Shown here: positions 1 through 6,446 of the stretch, in pieces
Layout of the letters: each line of letters starts with the position of its first letter
Position numbering within the stretch: position 1 is the first letter of the stretch
Source: Luteococcus peritonei
Lineage (GTDB): Bacteria; Actinomycetota; Actinomycetes; Propionibacteriales; Propionibacteriaceae
Assembly (NCBI RefSeq): GCF_039526385.1
Contig: NZ_BAAAIX010000001.1
Coordinates: forward strand, 1-64,000
Length of the DNA: 64,000 nt
Direction of reading: 5' to 3'
Position numbers and translations under genes: made by a program
Notes under the pieces: generated by a model
What the model was told of the DNA's origin: nothing
The model's input: the letters and a program-made list of their open reading frames with translations, nothing else
The model's database searches: none

Positions 1-1
1 C

Positions 2-43
2 CGCCTCCGCTGCCTACTCATCGCCGGCGGCCTCGACACGTGA
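2..43 (+). CDS. possible C-terminal end of a protein truncated by the window edge
   Basis: Frame 2 stays open from the window edge to a TGA at 41-43 and ends in the residues LLIAGGLDT. Only 13 codons are visible, so neither the family nor the reality of the gene can be judged. It is recorded because a hairpin terminator lies further downstream and no other gene occupies bases 1-180. The remaining bases 44-126 hold nothing I recognise. Confidence 0.2.
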   Translation, partial: RLRCLLIAGGLDT

Positions 44-126
44 CCCCCACCTCAAGTCCGAAGAGCCGAATTGTCACCCGCCTCGCCGGGGAAATCTGTG
101 GTGATGTGGTGAGTTCAGACATGAAC

Positions 127-156
127 GGACCCGGGACGGTGGGTCGTCCCGGGTCC
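127..156 (-). terminator. hairpin terminator of the zinc-responsive operon
   Basis: A perfect 12-bp inverted repeat (GGACCCGGGACG, 6-nt loop, CGTCCCGGGTCC) lies 25 bases beyond the stop of the HU gene on the minus strand. There is no clear U-tract, which is common for actinobacterial terminators. Confidence 0.7.
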
Positions 157-180
157 GCGACGGTCTGCGGAGGACCTGGA

Positions 181-453
181 TCAGGCCACGGCGCGCTTCA
201 GGGCGGCGGCCGGGGTGAGTCGGACGGCAGTGCGCTCGGGGATGGTGATCGGCTCCCCGGTGCGCGGGTTGCGTCCGCTGCGCTCCTTGCGTCGGGTGGG
301 CTCGGCCACCAGCAGGCCGGCGAGCTGGACCCGCTCGCCACGACCCAGGGCCTGGCCCACCAGCTCGGCGGTGCTACCCAGCACCTCGTTGACGGTCTCG
401 ATGGGCAGGTCGGTGGCGGTGGCGACGGCGGCCACCAGTTCGGAGTGGTTCAT
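181..453 (-). CDS. HU-family DNA-binding protein, last gene of the Zur-type ribosomal operon
   Basis: This 90-residue protein has the HU/IHF fold signature. The N-terminal helices begin MNHSELVAAVA, and the arm region carries the diagnostic GRNPRTGEPITIP at about residues 60-72, followed by LKRAV at the C-terminus. HU proteins bind and bend DNA as dimers in the nucleoid. The ATG at 453 follows GAGAGG, and the gene starts only 11 bases after the rpmF stop, so it is almost certainly co-transcribed with the zinc-free ribosomal genes. It lacks the long Lys/Ala-rich tail typical of the main actinobacterial HU, so I take it for a paralogue rather than the housekeeping protein. Its placement under a zinc-starvation promoter is unusual (inference). 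Confidence 0.85.
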   Translation of the reverse strand: MNHSELVAAVATATDLPIETVNEVLGSTAELVGQALGRGERVQLAGLLVAEPTRRKERSGRNPRTGEPITIPERTAVRLTPAAALKRAVA

Positions 454-464
454 GGGCTTGCCTC

Positions 465-644
465 TCAGATCGTGAAGGTCTCGGGGTCGACCAGGCCGCG
501 GTGCACGGCCCGGACCAGGTTGCGGGGCACGCGGTACTGGTGCCCCTGGTGGGTGATGGTGGCCAGGTCGGGCGCGGTGGTCTTCCACTGGGCGCGGCGG
601 TGGCGGGTGTTGGAGCGCGACATGCGTCGCTTGGGGACGGCCAC
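465..644 (-). CDS. rpmF: 50S ribosomal protein L32, zinc-free (C-) form
   Basis: This 59-residue protein begins MAVPKRRMSRSNTRHRRAQWK, the canonical L32 start. It contains no cysteine, whereas zinc-binding L32 carries two CxxC pairs in its second half. It is therefore the zinc-independent paralogue that replaces the normal subunit when zinc is scarce. The start is a GTG at 644, three bases after the rpsN stop, so translation is probably coupled. It lies third from the end in a five-gene minus-strand operon rpmB-rpmG-rpsN-rpmF-HU. Regulation by the upstream Zur-like box is inferred from the family and from the box itself. Confidence 0.95.
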   Translation of the reverse strand: MAVPKRRMSRSNTRHRRAQWKTTAPDLATITHQGHQYRVPRNLVRAVHRGLVDPETFTI

Positions 645-647
645 GGC

Positions 648-947
648 TCACCAGCTCGACTTCGTGATGCCGGGCAGCTCGCCGGCATGGGCCATCTGGC
701 GGAAGCGCACCCGGCTCACGCCGGCCTTGCGCAGGTAGCCGCGCGGGCGGCCGTCGACGGCATCGCGGTTGCGCAGCCGCACCGGCGAGGAGTCGCGGGG
801 CAGGCGGGCCAGGGCGGCCATCGCGGCCTCGCGCTCCTGGTCGCTGCCGCTGCGGATGGTGCGCTTCAGCTCGGCACGGCGCTCGGCGAAGCGCGCCACC
901 AGTTCTCGGCGCTGGCGGTCCTTGGCGATCTTGGACTTCTTGGCCAT
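648..947 (-). CDS. rpsN: 30S ribosomal protein S14, zinc-free long form
   Basis: The 99-residue sequence has the long-form S14 architecture, with a basic N-terminus MAKKSKIAKDRQRR and the C-terminal signature GRPRGYLRKAGVSRVRFRQM. The zinc-binding S14 is about 61 residues with two CxxC pairs. This one has no cysteine and the extra N-terminal region, so it is the zinc-independent version. Its ATG shares a base with the TGA of rpmG (at 947), a sign of translational coupling. S14 sits in the head of the small subunit. Confidence 0.96.
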   Translation of the reverse strand: MAKKSKIAKDRQRRELVARFAERRAELKRTIRSGSDQEREAAMAALARLPRDSSPVRLRNRDAVDGRPRGYLRKAGVSRVRFRQMAHAGELPGITKSSW

Positions 948-1114
948 CAGCGGGCCTCCTTGAACTCGACGTGGGCCCGAGCGATCGGGTCGAACTTGCG
1001 CAGCACCAGCCGCTCGGGATCGTTGCGCCGGTTCTTGCGGGTCACGTAGGTGTAGCCGGTCCCGGCGGTGCTGCGCAGCTTCACCAGCGGGCGCAGCTCG
1101 GACTTCTTGGCCAT
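947..1114 (-). CDS. rpmG: 50S ribosomal protein L33, zinc-free form
   Basis: The 55-residue protein begins MAKKSELRPLVKLRSTAGTG and ends in the typical L33 tail FDPIARAHVEFKEAR. The cysteines of zinc-binding L33 are absent. The ATG at 1114 is preceded by GGAAGGAAG, so the longer upstream frame is not used. It lies 16 bases after rpmB and overlaps rpsN by one base. The combination of cysteine-free L28, L33, S14, L32 and L31 in one locus is the known signature of Zur-controlled alternative ribosomal proteins. Confidence 0.96.
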   Translation of the reverse strand: MAKKSELRPLVKLRSTAGTGYTYVTRKNRRNDPERLVLRKFDPIARAHVEFKEAR

Positions 1115-1130
1115 CGGACTTCCTTCCTGC

Positions 1131-1367
1131 TCAGAGCTTCTCGCCGCGAGCCTGCAGCTCGGCGACGACGGCGTCGATGCCACGGGCCTCGATCACCCGC
1201 ATCCCCTTGGTGCTGATCCGCAGCCGGACGGTGCGCCCCAGGCTGGGGACCCAGTACCGGCGGGTCTGCAGGTTCGGGTCGAAGCGGCGCCGGGTGCGCC
1301 GGTGGGAGTGCGAGACGTTGTTCCCGAAGCGGGGAACCCGCCCGGTCACCTGGCATCGTGCTGACAA
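1131..1367 (-). CDS. rpmB: 50S ribosomal protein L28, zinc-free form, TTG start
   Basis: This 78-residue L28 carries the family core FGNNVSHSHRRTRRRFDPNLQ near residues 14-34. Zinc-binding actinobacterial L28 usually has CxxC at the N-terminus. Here the first Cys remains (ARCQVTG) and the second is Thr, so zinc cannot be held. The start is a TTG at 1367, supported by AGGAGGT a few bases upstream. A downstream GTG would delete the conserved N-terminus. It is the first gene of the minus-strand operon, directly downstream of the Zur-like box. Confidence 0.95.
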   Translation of the reverse strand: MSARCQVTGRVPRFGNNVSHSHRRTRRRFDPNLQTRRYWVPSLGRTVRLRISTKGMRVIEARGIDAVVAELQARGEKL

Positions 1368-1397
1368 TCGGCACCTCCTGGGGTGGTGGCTGCCACC

Positions 1398-1437
1398 TTG
1401 ACAGCCGAAGACAAAATGATAATCATTCTCAAGTCAA
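1398..1437. promoter_or_regulatory. divergent promoter with Zur-like operator (palindrome at 1415-1427)
   Basis: AATGAT-A-ATCATT (1415-1427) is a perfect odd-centred palindrome in an AT-rich island of an otherwise GC-rich window. It resembles actinobacterial Zur boxes, which centre on ATGATTTTCA-like sequence. A TTGACA at 1398-1403 lies 17 bases before AATCAT, oriented to rpmE. On the minus strand TTGACT (1437-1432) lies 17 bases before TTGTCT, oriented to rpmB. The palindrome lies within both promoters, so one bound repressor would silence both operons. Confidence 0.75.
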
Positions 1438-1470
1438 GGTCAAGTTCACGACGAGGAGTTGCCGCACCCG

Positions 1471-1728
1471 ATGAAGAAGCAGATCCATCCCAGCTACACG
1501 CCCGTGGTCTTCCGGGACCGTTCCGCCGGCACCAGCTTCCTGACCCGCTCCACGCTCGCGGTGGGGCCCGAGTCGCCGCGCATCGAGTGGACCGACGGGC
1601 AGAGCTATCCGGTGGTGGACGTGCAGATCTCCAGCGCCAGCCATCCCTTCTGGACCGGCCGCTCGCGCACCATCGACACCGAGGGCCGCGTCGAGAAGTT
1701 CAACCGCCGCTACGGGAAGAAGCAGTGA
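1471..1728 (+). CDS. rpmE2: 50S ribosomal protein L31 type B, zinc-free
   Basis: The 85-residue protein begins MKKQIHPSYTPVVFRD and ends VEKFNRRYGKKQ, typical of L31 type B. It has no cysteine, unlike the CxxC-bearing type A. I chose the ATG at 1471 over an in-frame TTG at 1459 because MKKQIHP is the family start and GAGGAG lies about 12 bases upstream. Its stop overlaps the start of the CobW-like gene (TGATG). It is the first gene to the right of the Zur-like operator. Confidence 0.95.
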   Translation: MKKQIHPSYTPVVFRDRSAGTSFLTRSTLAVGPESPRIEWTDGQSYPVVDVQISSASHPFWTGRSRTIDTEGRVEKFNRRYGKKQ

Positions 1729-2819
1729 TGCTGGACGTGGTGCTGCTGGCCAGTGTGGACCCCACCGTGCGCGACGTGGCCTCGTTGGGCCTGGCCTGCG
1801 ACATGGCCGAGGGCGTCGAGGTGCGCCACGACCTGGTGCAGACCGACCAGGGGCAGGTGGTGCGCTGCACCGTGGCCGACCTGGGCGGCGTGGTGCACCG
1901 CGAGGACGTCGAGCTGGACCACGGCTGCCTGAGCTGCACCGTGCGCGAGGGCCTGGTGCCCACCCTGCGCTGGATCGCCGCCCAGCAGCGCTGGCGCCAG
2001 GTCCTGGTCACGCTGCCCACCACCGGCGCCCCGGATGCGGTGGCCCACCAGGTGCAGCAGGCGCTGGACGACGGCGAGCTGGACGCTCTGCGACTGGCCC
2101 ACGTGCTGACCGTGGTGGACCAGGCCCGTCTGGTGCACGACCTGCTGGGGGATGACCTGCTGGCCGAGCGCGGGCTGGAGTTGAGTGAGCAGGACGTGCG
2201 CGCGGTGGGGGAGGCGCTGGCCAACCAGCTGGACTACTGCGACACCGTGCTAACCCTCGACGACGCCGACCCCGTGGCCCTGGCCCTGCTGGAGCACGCG
2301 CTGGTGCCCGGCGTGGACCTGGTGCAGGGCATCGGTTCGCTGGACGTGGCAGCCGTCTTCGCCTCGCGCCACCAGGTGGAGCGCAACCAGCAGCGCATGG
2401 CACCCACCCGGCGTCGGGCGCGGACCCGGCAGGAGCGGCACGGGGTGTGGACCGTCGAGCTGCACAGCCCCCGCGCCTTCCATCCCGGCCGGCTGCTGGA
2501 GCAGATCGAGCTGCTGGGCATCGGGGAGGTGCGCGCGCGAGGCTGCTTCCACCTGCCCAGTCGCCCGGGCGTGGTCTGCATCTGGGACGGCTCGGGAGGC
2601 CAGCTCAGCATCGGCGAGGCCGGGCTGTGGCAGGAGCGCACCCCCTTCACCCGGCTGGTGGTGAGCGGCATCGACGAGCAGGTGCGCGACCGGATCGCCC
2701 GCGCCTTCCACGACGTCCTGCTCACCGAGCACGAGCAGCGGGTGTCCTCCCGCTGGGCCGGGCGCCCCGACGGGCTGGAGCCCTGGCTGGGCGAGGTGGA
2801 GCTGCCCTGGGCGGGCTGA
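1728..2819 (+). CDS. CobW-like protein without P-loop, resembling Mrf (ribosome-hibernation recruitment factor)
   Basis: The 363-residue protein resembles the COG0523/CobW family. The hallmark GCLSCTVRE motif (residues 66-74, Cys67 and Cys70) is present, as is a C-terminal CobW-like region (roughly 245-340) containing RARGCFHLPSRPG. However, the N-terminal GxxGxGKT P-loop is absent (ASVDPTVRD occupies that area), so GTP hydrolysis is unlikely. Mycobacterial Mrf is encoded in the zinc-free ribosomal protein operon, carries a CxxC at about residues 70-73 and recruits the hibernation factor Mpy to ribosomes. This gene matches it in family, motif position and operon context. It overlaps rpmE2 as TGATG. 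The alternative is a zinc chaperone of the usual COG0523 type, but loss of the P-loop argues against that. Confidence 0.75.
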   Translation: MLDVVLLASVDPTVRDVASLGLACDMAEGVEVRHDLVQTDQGQVVRCTVADLGGVVHREDVELDHGCLSCTVREGLVPTLRWIAAQQRWRQVLVTLPTTGAPDAVAHQVQQALDDGELDALRLAHVLTVVDQARLVHDLLGDDLLAERGLELSEQDVRAVGEALANQLDYCDTVLTLDDADPVALALLEHALVPGVDLVQGIGSLDVAAVFASRHQVERNQQRMAPTRRRARTRQERHGVWTVELHSPRAFHPGRLLEQIELLGIGEVRARGCFHLPSRPGVVCIWDGSGGQLSIGEAGLWQERTPFTRLVVSGIDEQVRDRIARAFHDVLLTEHEQRVSSRWAGRPDGLEPWLGEVELPWAG

Positions 2820-2834
2820 CGGCCCGCCCTCGGC

Positions 2835-3584
2835 TCAGCTGAAGTCGAGCCCGGCCACCTCGCCGATCACCGTCACGGCGGGAGGCCGGATACCCTGGGC
2901 CCGGGCGACGATGTCGGCCACGGTGCCCCGCACGGTGCGCATCTCGGGATGACCGGCGCGGGCCACGACGGCGGCCGGGGTGCCCGCGTCCAGCCCGGCG
3001 GCCAGCAGCGCGTCGATGATCTGCGGCAGGTGGGTGACGCCCATCAGGACCACCAGCGTGGTCCCCGTGGTGGCCAGCGCCGACCAGTCCAGGTCCGAGC
3101 GCGGGTCCCCGGGGGCCACATGGCCGCTGACCACGGTGAAGCCCTGCACCAGGCCACGATGGGTGACCGGGATGCCGGCCAGGGCGGGGGCGGCGACGCT
3201 GCTGGTCACCCCGGGCACCAGGCGCACCGCGACGCCGGCCTCGGTGCAGTGCTGCCACTCCTCGCCACCGCGGCCGAAGACGAAGTTGTCGCCGCCCTTG
3301 AGGCGCACCACCCGTCGTCCCCGGCGGGCGTGCTCCACCAGCAGCTCGTTGATCCGCTCCTGGGCCACGAACTCGCCGTGCGGGTGCTTGCCCACCCCGA
3401 TCACCTCGCAGTCGGGGCGGCAGTGCTCCAGGCTCTCCTGCGGCGCCAGGTGGTCCACCAGCACCACGTCGGCCTGCTGCAGCGCCACCATCCCGGCCAC
3501 GGTCAGCAGCCCGGGGTCGCCGGGGCCACCGCCCACCAGGGTGACGGTGCCGGGCACCAGCGGGGCCAGGGTGGACGAGCTCAT
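2835..3584 (-). CDS. cobA: uroporphyrinogen-III C-methyltransferase
   Basis: This enzyme adds two SAM-derived methyl groups to uroporphyrinogen III, giving precorrin-2 for siroheme and corrinoid synthesis. The 249-residue protein has the SUMT motifs VTLVGGGPGDPGLLT near the N-terminus, VVRLKGGDNFVFGRGGEE (about 105-122) and VPGVTSSVAAPALAGIPVTHR after it. Two ATGs compete. The first, at 3593, is directly adjacent to AAGGAC. The second, at 3584, has it nine bases upstream, and I chose that one. It lies downstream of the separate precorrin-2 dehydrogenase gene on the same strand, so a CysG-like activity is split into two proteins here. Confidence 0.92.
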   Translation of the reverse strand: MSSSTLAPLVPGTVTLVGGGPGDPGLLTVAGMVALQQADVVLVDHLAPQESLEHCRPDCEVIGVGKHPHGEFVAQERINELLVEHARRGRRVVRLKGGDNFVFGRGGEEWQHCTEAGVAVRLVPGVTSSVAAPALAGIPVTHRGLVQGFTVVSGHVAPGDPRSDLDWSALATTGTTLVVLMGVTHLPQIIDALLAAGLDAGTPAAVVARAGHPEMRTVRGTVADIVARAQGIRPPAVTVIGEVAGLDFS

Positions 3585-3661
3585 CGTGGTCATGTCCTTC
3601 GTTCTTCGGGGGATGGCGGCGTGCGGGTCGCCGGGGCCCCTGGATTCTCCCAGCGGCGAGC

Positions 3662-4159
3662 TCACCCCTGCTGCCCGCTTCCAGCCGCTGGGACGGTGAT
3701 CGCGGCGGCGATCCGGTCGCGCAGGGCGCGGGTGGCCAGCGGGTCGCCGGTTCCCAGCACGCCGACCGTGAAGCCGTCGACGGCCAGCCGCGTGGGGGTG
3801 CGGGCGCTGCCGGCCGCGGCCCGGTCGCAGCGCACGCAGAAGGTCTGCTGCCGCTCGGCCGCCTCGCCCACCAGGGCATTGGCCCGGGCCGAATCAGTGG
3901 CCGCCATCACGTACCAGGCGCCCACCACGTCCTCGGAGCGCACCTCGCGCGGCAACCAGGCCAGCCGCCCGGTGGCCGCCAGCTCCCTGACCAGCTCGCT
4001 GGCCTGCGGGGCCACCACCGTGACCACCGCCCCGGCCTCCAGCAGGGCCGGGAGACGTCGGGTGGCGACGCGCCCGGCACCGGCCACCAGCACCGCCCGA
4101 CCGCGCAGGTCAAGCCCGCTGAGGTAGAAGCTCGCGTCGTCCGGCATGCCTCCCAGCAT
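3662..4159 (-). CDS. precorrin-2 dehydrogenase / sirohydrochlorin ferrochelatase (siroheme synthase N-terminal type)
   Basis: The 165-residue protein has the NAD-binding Rossmann start LDLRGRAVLVAGAGRVATRR, then VVTVVAP and the AATDSARANALV segment typical of CysG-N/Met8 proteins. It would oxidise precorrin-2 to sirohydrochlorin and may insert iron. It lacks much of the C-terminal dimerisation region of full Met8 and is short. The start at 4159 has AGGG six bases upstream, with an alternative ATG at 4147. It is divergent from cobK, and cobA follows 77 bases downstream. Confidence 0.82.
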   Translation of the reverse strand: MLGGMPDDASFYLSGLDLRGRAVLVAGAGRVATRRLPALLEAGAVVTVVAPQASELVRELAATGRLAWLPREVRSEDVVGAWYVMAATDSARANALVGEAAERQQTFCVRCDRAAAGSARTPTRLAVDGFTVGVLGTGDPLATRALRDRIAAAITVPAAGSGQQG

Positions 4160-4208
4160 GTCAGGCCCTGCTGGTCCCCGGCCCGCCGAGGTGGTTTGCT
4201 GGGCAGCC

Positions 4209-4970
4209 ATGGACGTCCTCGTGCTCGCCGGAACCCGTCAGGCGAAGAAGCTCGCCGAGCGGTTGGTCGCCGAGGGGGTGAGGGTGACCAGCATGCTCTT
4301 CGGCACCGTGGCGCCCCGCAACGAGCCGCCCGGCACCGTGCTGCGCGGGGGCTTCGGGGGCGTCGACGGCCTGGTGGAGCATCTCGCCCGCCACCCGGTG
4401 GATGCCGTGCTGGACGCGACGCACCCGTTCGCGCAGAGCCTCACGGTGCAGGCGGTGCGCGCCTGCCGGATGGCCAGTACGCCCTACCTGCGCTACAGCC
4501 GCACCAGCTGGGCTGAGCGGCCCGACTCCTCGCTGTGGCAGTGGGTGGACGACCACGACCAGGCCTGCCGTGCCGCGGGGCGCCACGGGGCACCGGCACT
4601 GCTGACCGTGGGGGCGCAGCCGCTGTGGCACTACCACCTGCTGCCCACCCCGGTGGTGGCCCGGCTGCGCGAGGAGCCCCGCTCGCCGCTGCCGGCCGAC
4701 TGGCGGGTGGTTCGCGACCCGGGGCCCTTCGAGCTGGCCGGCGAACTGCGCCTGATGCAGGACGTCCAGGTGCTGGTCTGCCGCGACTCGGGCGGGACGG
4801 CCAGCTCGCCGAAACTGGACGCCGCCGCCCGGCTGGGCATCCCGGTGGTGATGGTGCGGCGTCCGTCGCTGCCCGGGCCCGAGGTCTTCCACCGCGACGA
4901 GGTGGTGGCCTGGCTGGCCTCCGGTGGCCCCGGGTTCACCTTTGGCCAGAGCTTGTCACCGGGTGGCTAA
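4209..4970 (+). CDS. cobK: precorrin-6A reductase
   Basis: The 253-residue protein matches CobK/CbiJ. It begins MDVLVLAGTRQAKKLAERL, has DAVLDATHPFAQSLTVQA (about 77-94) and ends with CRDSGGTASSPKLDAAARLGIPVVMVRRP. The enzyme reduces precorrin-6A with NADPH in aerobic-type cobalamin synthesis. It is divergent from the siroheme gene and followed by lacI. No strong ribosome binding site precedes the ATG. Other cob genes are not in the window, so whether the pathway is complete cannot be judged. Confidence 0.9.
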   Translation: MDVLVLAGTRQAKKLAERLVAEGVRVTSMLFGTVAPRNEPPGTVLRGGFGGVDGLVEHLARHPVDAVLDATHPFAQSLTVQAVRACRMASTPYLRYSRTSWAERPDSSLWQWVDDHDQACRAAGRHGAPALLTVGAQPLWHYHLLPTPVVARLREEPRSPLPADWRVVRDPGPFELAGELRLMQDVQVLVCRDSGGTASSPKLDAAARLGIPVVMVRRPSLPGPEVFHRDEVVAWLASGGPGFTFGQSLSPGG

Positions 4971-4977
4971 ACCGTTT
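4969..4977. promoter_or_regulatory. possible LacI-family operator upstream of lacI
   Basis: AAACCGTTT is a near-palindrome with a central CG, like many LacI-family half-site junctions. It overlaps the cobK stop codon and lies 35-45 bases upstream of the lacI start, where autoregulation would be expected. No second copy was found near the GH92 gene. Confidence 0.3.
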
Positions 4978-4999
4978 GATCGCAGCCTAGGGCAAGGCA

Positions 5000-5005
5000 C
5001 ATAGT
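5000..5005 (+). promoter_or_regulatory. -10 box for leaderless lacI mRNA
   Basis: CATAGT is followed by exactly 7 nt and then the lacI ATG at 5013. There is no Shine-Dalgarno sequence, so the transcript probably begins at the start codon. Confidence 0.5.
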
Positions 5006-5012
5006 TGGCTCC

Positions 5013-6116
5013 ATGCGCAGGATCACCATCAAGGACATCGCCAGGGAAGCCGGGGTGTCGCCCGGCGCGGTGTCCTTCGCGCTGAACGACCGCCCCGGGG
5101 TCTCGGAGGAGACCCGGCAGCGGATCAAGCGGGTGGCCGCGGAGCTGGGGTGGACCCGCAGCGCCGCCGCCGCAGCGCTCTCCGGCCGCCGCGCCGGAGC
5201 CCTGGGCCTGGTGCTGCAGCGGGCCGGGGGCGACGACTACTCCGAGGCCTTCGTGATGCGCTTCATGGCCGGCGTGCAGGAGGTGCTGCGTCCGCTGCGC
5301 CAGTCGCTGGTGCTGCAGATCGTCCACGACGACGAGGAGGAGCACGACACCTATCGCACCTGGTGGGGCGAGCAGCGCGTGGACGGGGCGCTGCTGCTGC
5401 GCCCGCGCGAGGGCGATGGGCGCCCCGAGCTGCTGGCCGAGCTGGGCATGCCGGGCCTGGTGGTGGGTGCGCCGATCGGCGACGGTCTGGGCGCGGTCTG
5501 CGCCGACGAGCCCGCCACCACTCGGACCCTCACCGAGCACCTGCTGGGCCTGGGGCACCGATCCATCGCCTACGTGACCGGGCCCGAGCAGCGCTACTAC
5601 GTCGGCTGGCGCGCCGACACCTTCCGTCAGGTCTGCGGCGAGCAGGGCGCAGCCGCCCGCGTGGTCCACCTGCCCAGCGCCGACGAGATGTCCGGCCGCC
5701 AGGCCACCCAACGCCTGGTGCGCAGCCCGGACGCCCCCAGCGCCGTGATCTTCGACAACGAGCTGCTGGCCATGGGTGGGGTGGCCGCCTGCCACGACTC
5801 CGGCCTGCGGGTGGGCCGGGACGTGGCGATGGCCAGCTTCGAAGACTCCCCGGCCTGCCGGATGCAGCGGCCCGCCATCACCGCGCTGCGGCGCCGCTCC
5901 GAGGAGCTGGGCGCCATGGCCGCGCAGTCGCTGCTGGCCCAGGTGTCCGGTGCTGCGCCCGAGCTGCGCATCGGTCCGCTGCCCGAGCTCGCCGTGCGCG
6001 CCTCCTCGGGCCCACGGCGCGATCTCTCGCAGCCCGGCCCCAACCCGGTCCCGCGGGACCGCGCCATGCCCACCGGCGAGCTGCTGGCCACCGCCCACGA
6101 CCTCAAGGTCGGCTGA
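5013..6116 (+). CDS. LacI-family transcriptional regulator
   Basis: The 367-residue protein opens with the LacI helix-turn-helix: ITIKDIAREAGVSPGAVSFA, then NDRPGVSEETRQRIKRVAAELGW (residues 4-48). A periplasmic-binding-protein-like sensor domain follows (about 60-330), with VIFDNELLAMGG and the FEDSPACRMQRPAITALRR segment. The ligand is unknown. The nearby intracellular GH92 mannosidase suggests a mannose- or mannoside-type sugar (inference). Its end overlaps the convergent TfoX gene by 14 bases. The extended C-terminal tail after about residue 335 is Pro/Arg-rich and unassigned. Confidence 0.93.
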   Translation: MRRITIKDIAREAGVSPGAVSFALNDRPGVSEETRQRIKRVAAELGWTRSAAAAALSGRRAGALGLVLQRAGGDDYSEAFVMRFMAGVQEVLRPLRQSLVLQIVHDDEEEHDTYRTWWGEQRVDGALLLRPREGDGRPELLAELGMPGLVVGAPIGDGLGAVCADEPATTRTLTEHLLGLGHRSIAYVTGPEQRYYVGWRADTFRQVCGEQGAAARVVHLPSADEMSGRQATQRLVRSPDAPSAVIFDNELLAMGGVAACHDSGLRVGRDVAMASFEDSPACRMQRPAITALRRRSEELGAMAAQSLLAQVSGAAPELRIGPLPELAVRASSGPRRDLSQPGPNPVPRDRAMPTGELLATAHDLKVG

Positions 6117-6420
6117 GCGCCACCGCCAGCCAGAAGCTCAGGCCGTCATTCTGCAGGGCGGAGGCGTCCACGCTGATCCAGCCCTCGCCCATCGGGCGGC
6201 GGGCGGCGCCCATCACGGCCGGACGGACGCCTGGCCGGGCGAGCAGCTCCGCGGCCCGGACAGGGTCGATCCGGACGAGCAGGTCGCCGCCGCTGCGGGC
6301 CGCGACCAGCATCTGCTCATCGACCATGAACGAGATGCCGCCCATCATGCGCACCTCCCGGGGCTCGTGCTCCCGCAGCGCCGCGCGCACCCGGTCCACC
6401 AGGTCGTGCTGGTCAGTCAT
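6103..6420 (-). CDS. TfoX N-terminal domain protein
   Basis: The 105-residue protein shows the TfoX-N pattern: EVRMMGGISFMVDEQMLVAARSG (about 22-44), the RIDPVRAAELL segment, and PMGEGWISVDASAL near the end. Stand-alone TfoX-N proteins are common in actinobacteria and have no settled function. The competence role of proteobacterial TfoX should not be transferred to it. The ATG at 6420 follows GAGGAGAAG. It lies 26 bases downstream of the GH92 gene on the same strand and may share its transcript. Confidence 0.85.
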   Translation of the reverse strand: MTDQHDLVDRVRAALREHEPREVRMMGGISFMVDEQMLVAARSGGDLLVRIDPVRAAELLARPGVRPAVMGAARRPMGEGWISVDASALQNDGLSFWLAVALSRP

Positions 6421-6446
6421 GGCTTCTCCTCGTCCTCGGCAGGCGC

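Noticed and set aside
2835..3665. Longer cobA start at 3665
   Set aside because: The extra residues are not conserved and lack a ribosome binding site, while a start at 3584 has a well-placed AAGGAC.
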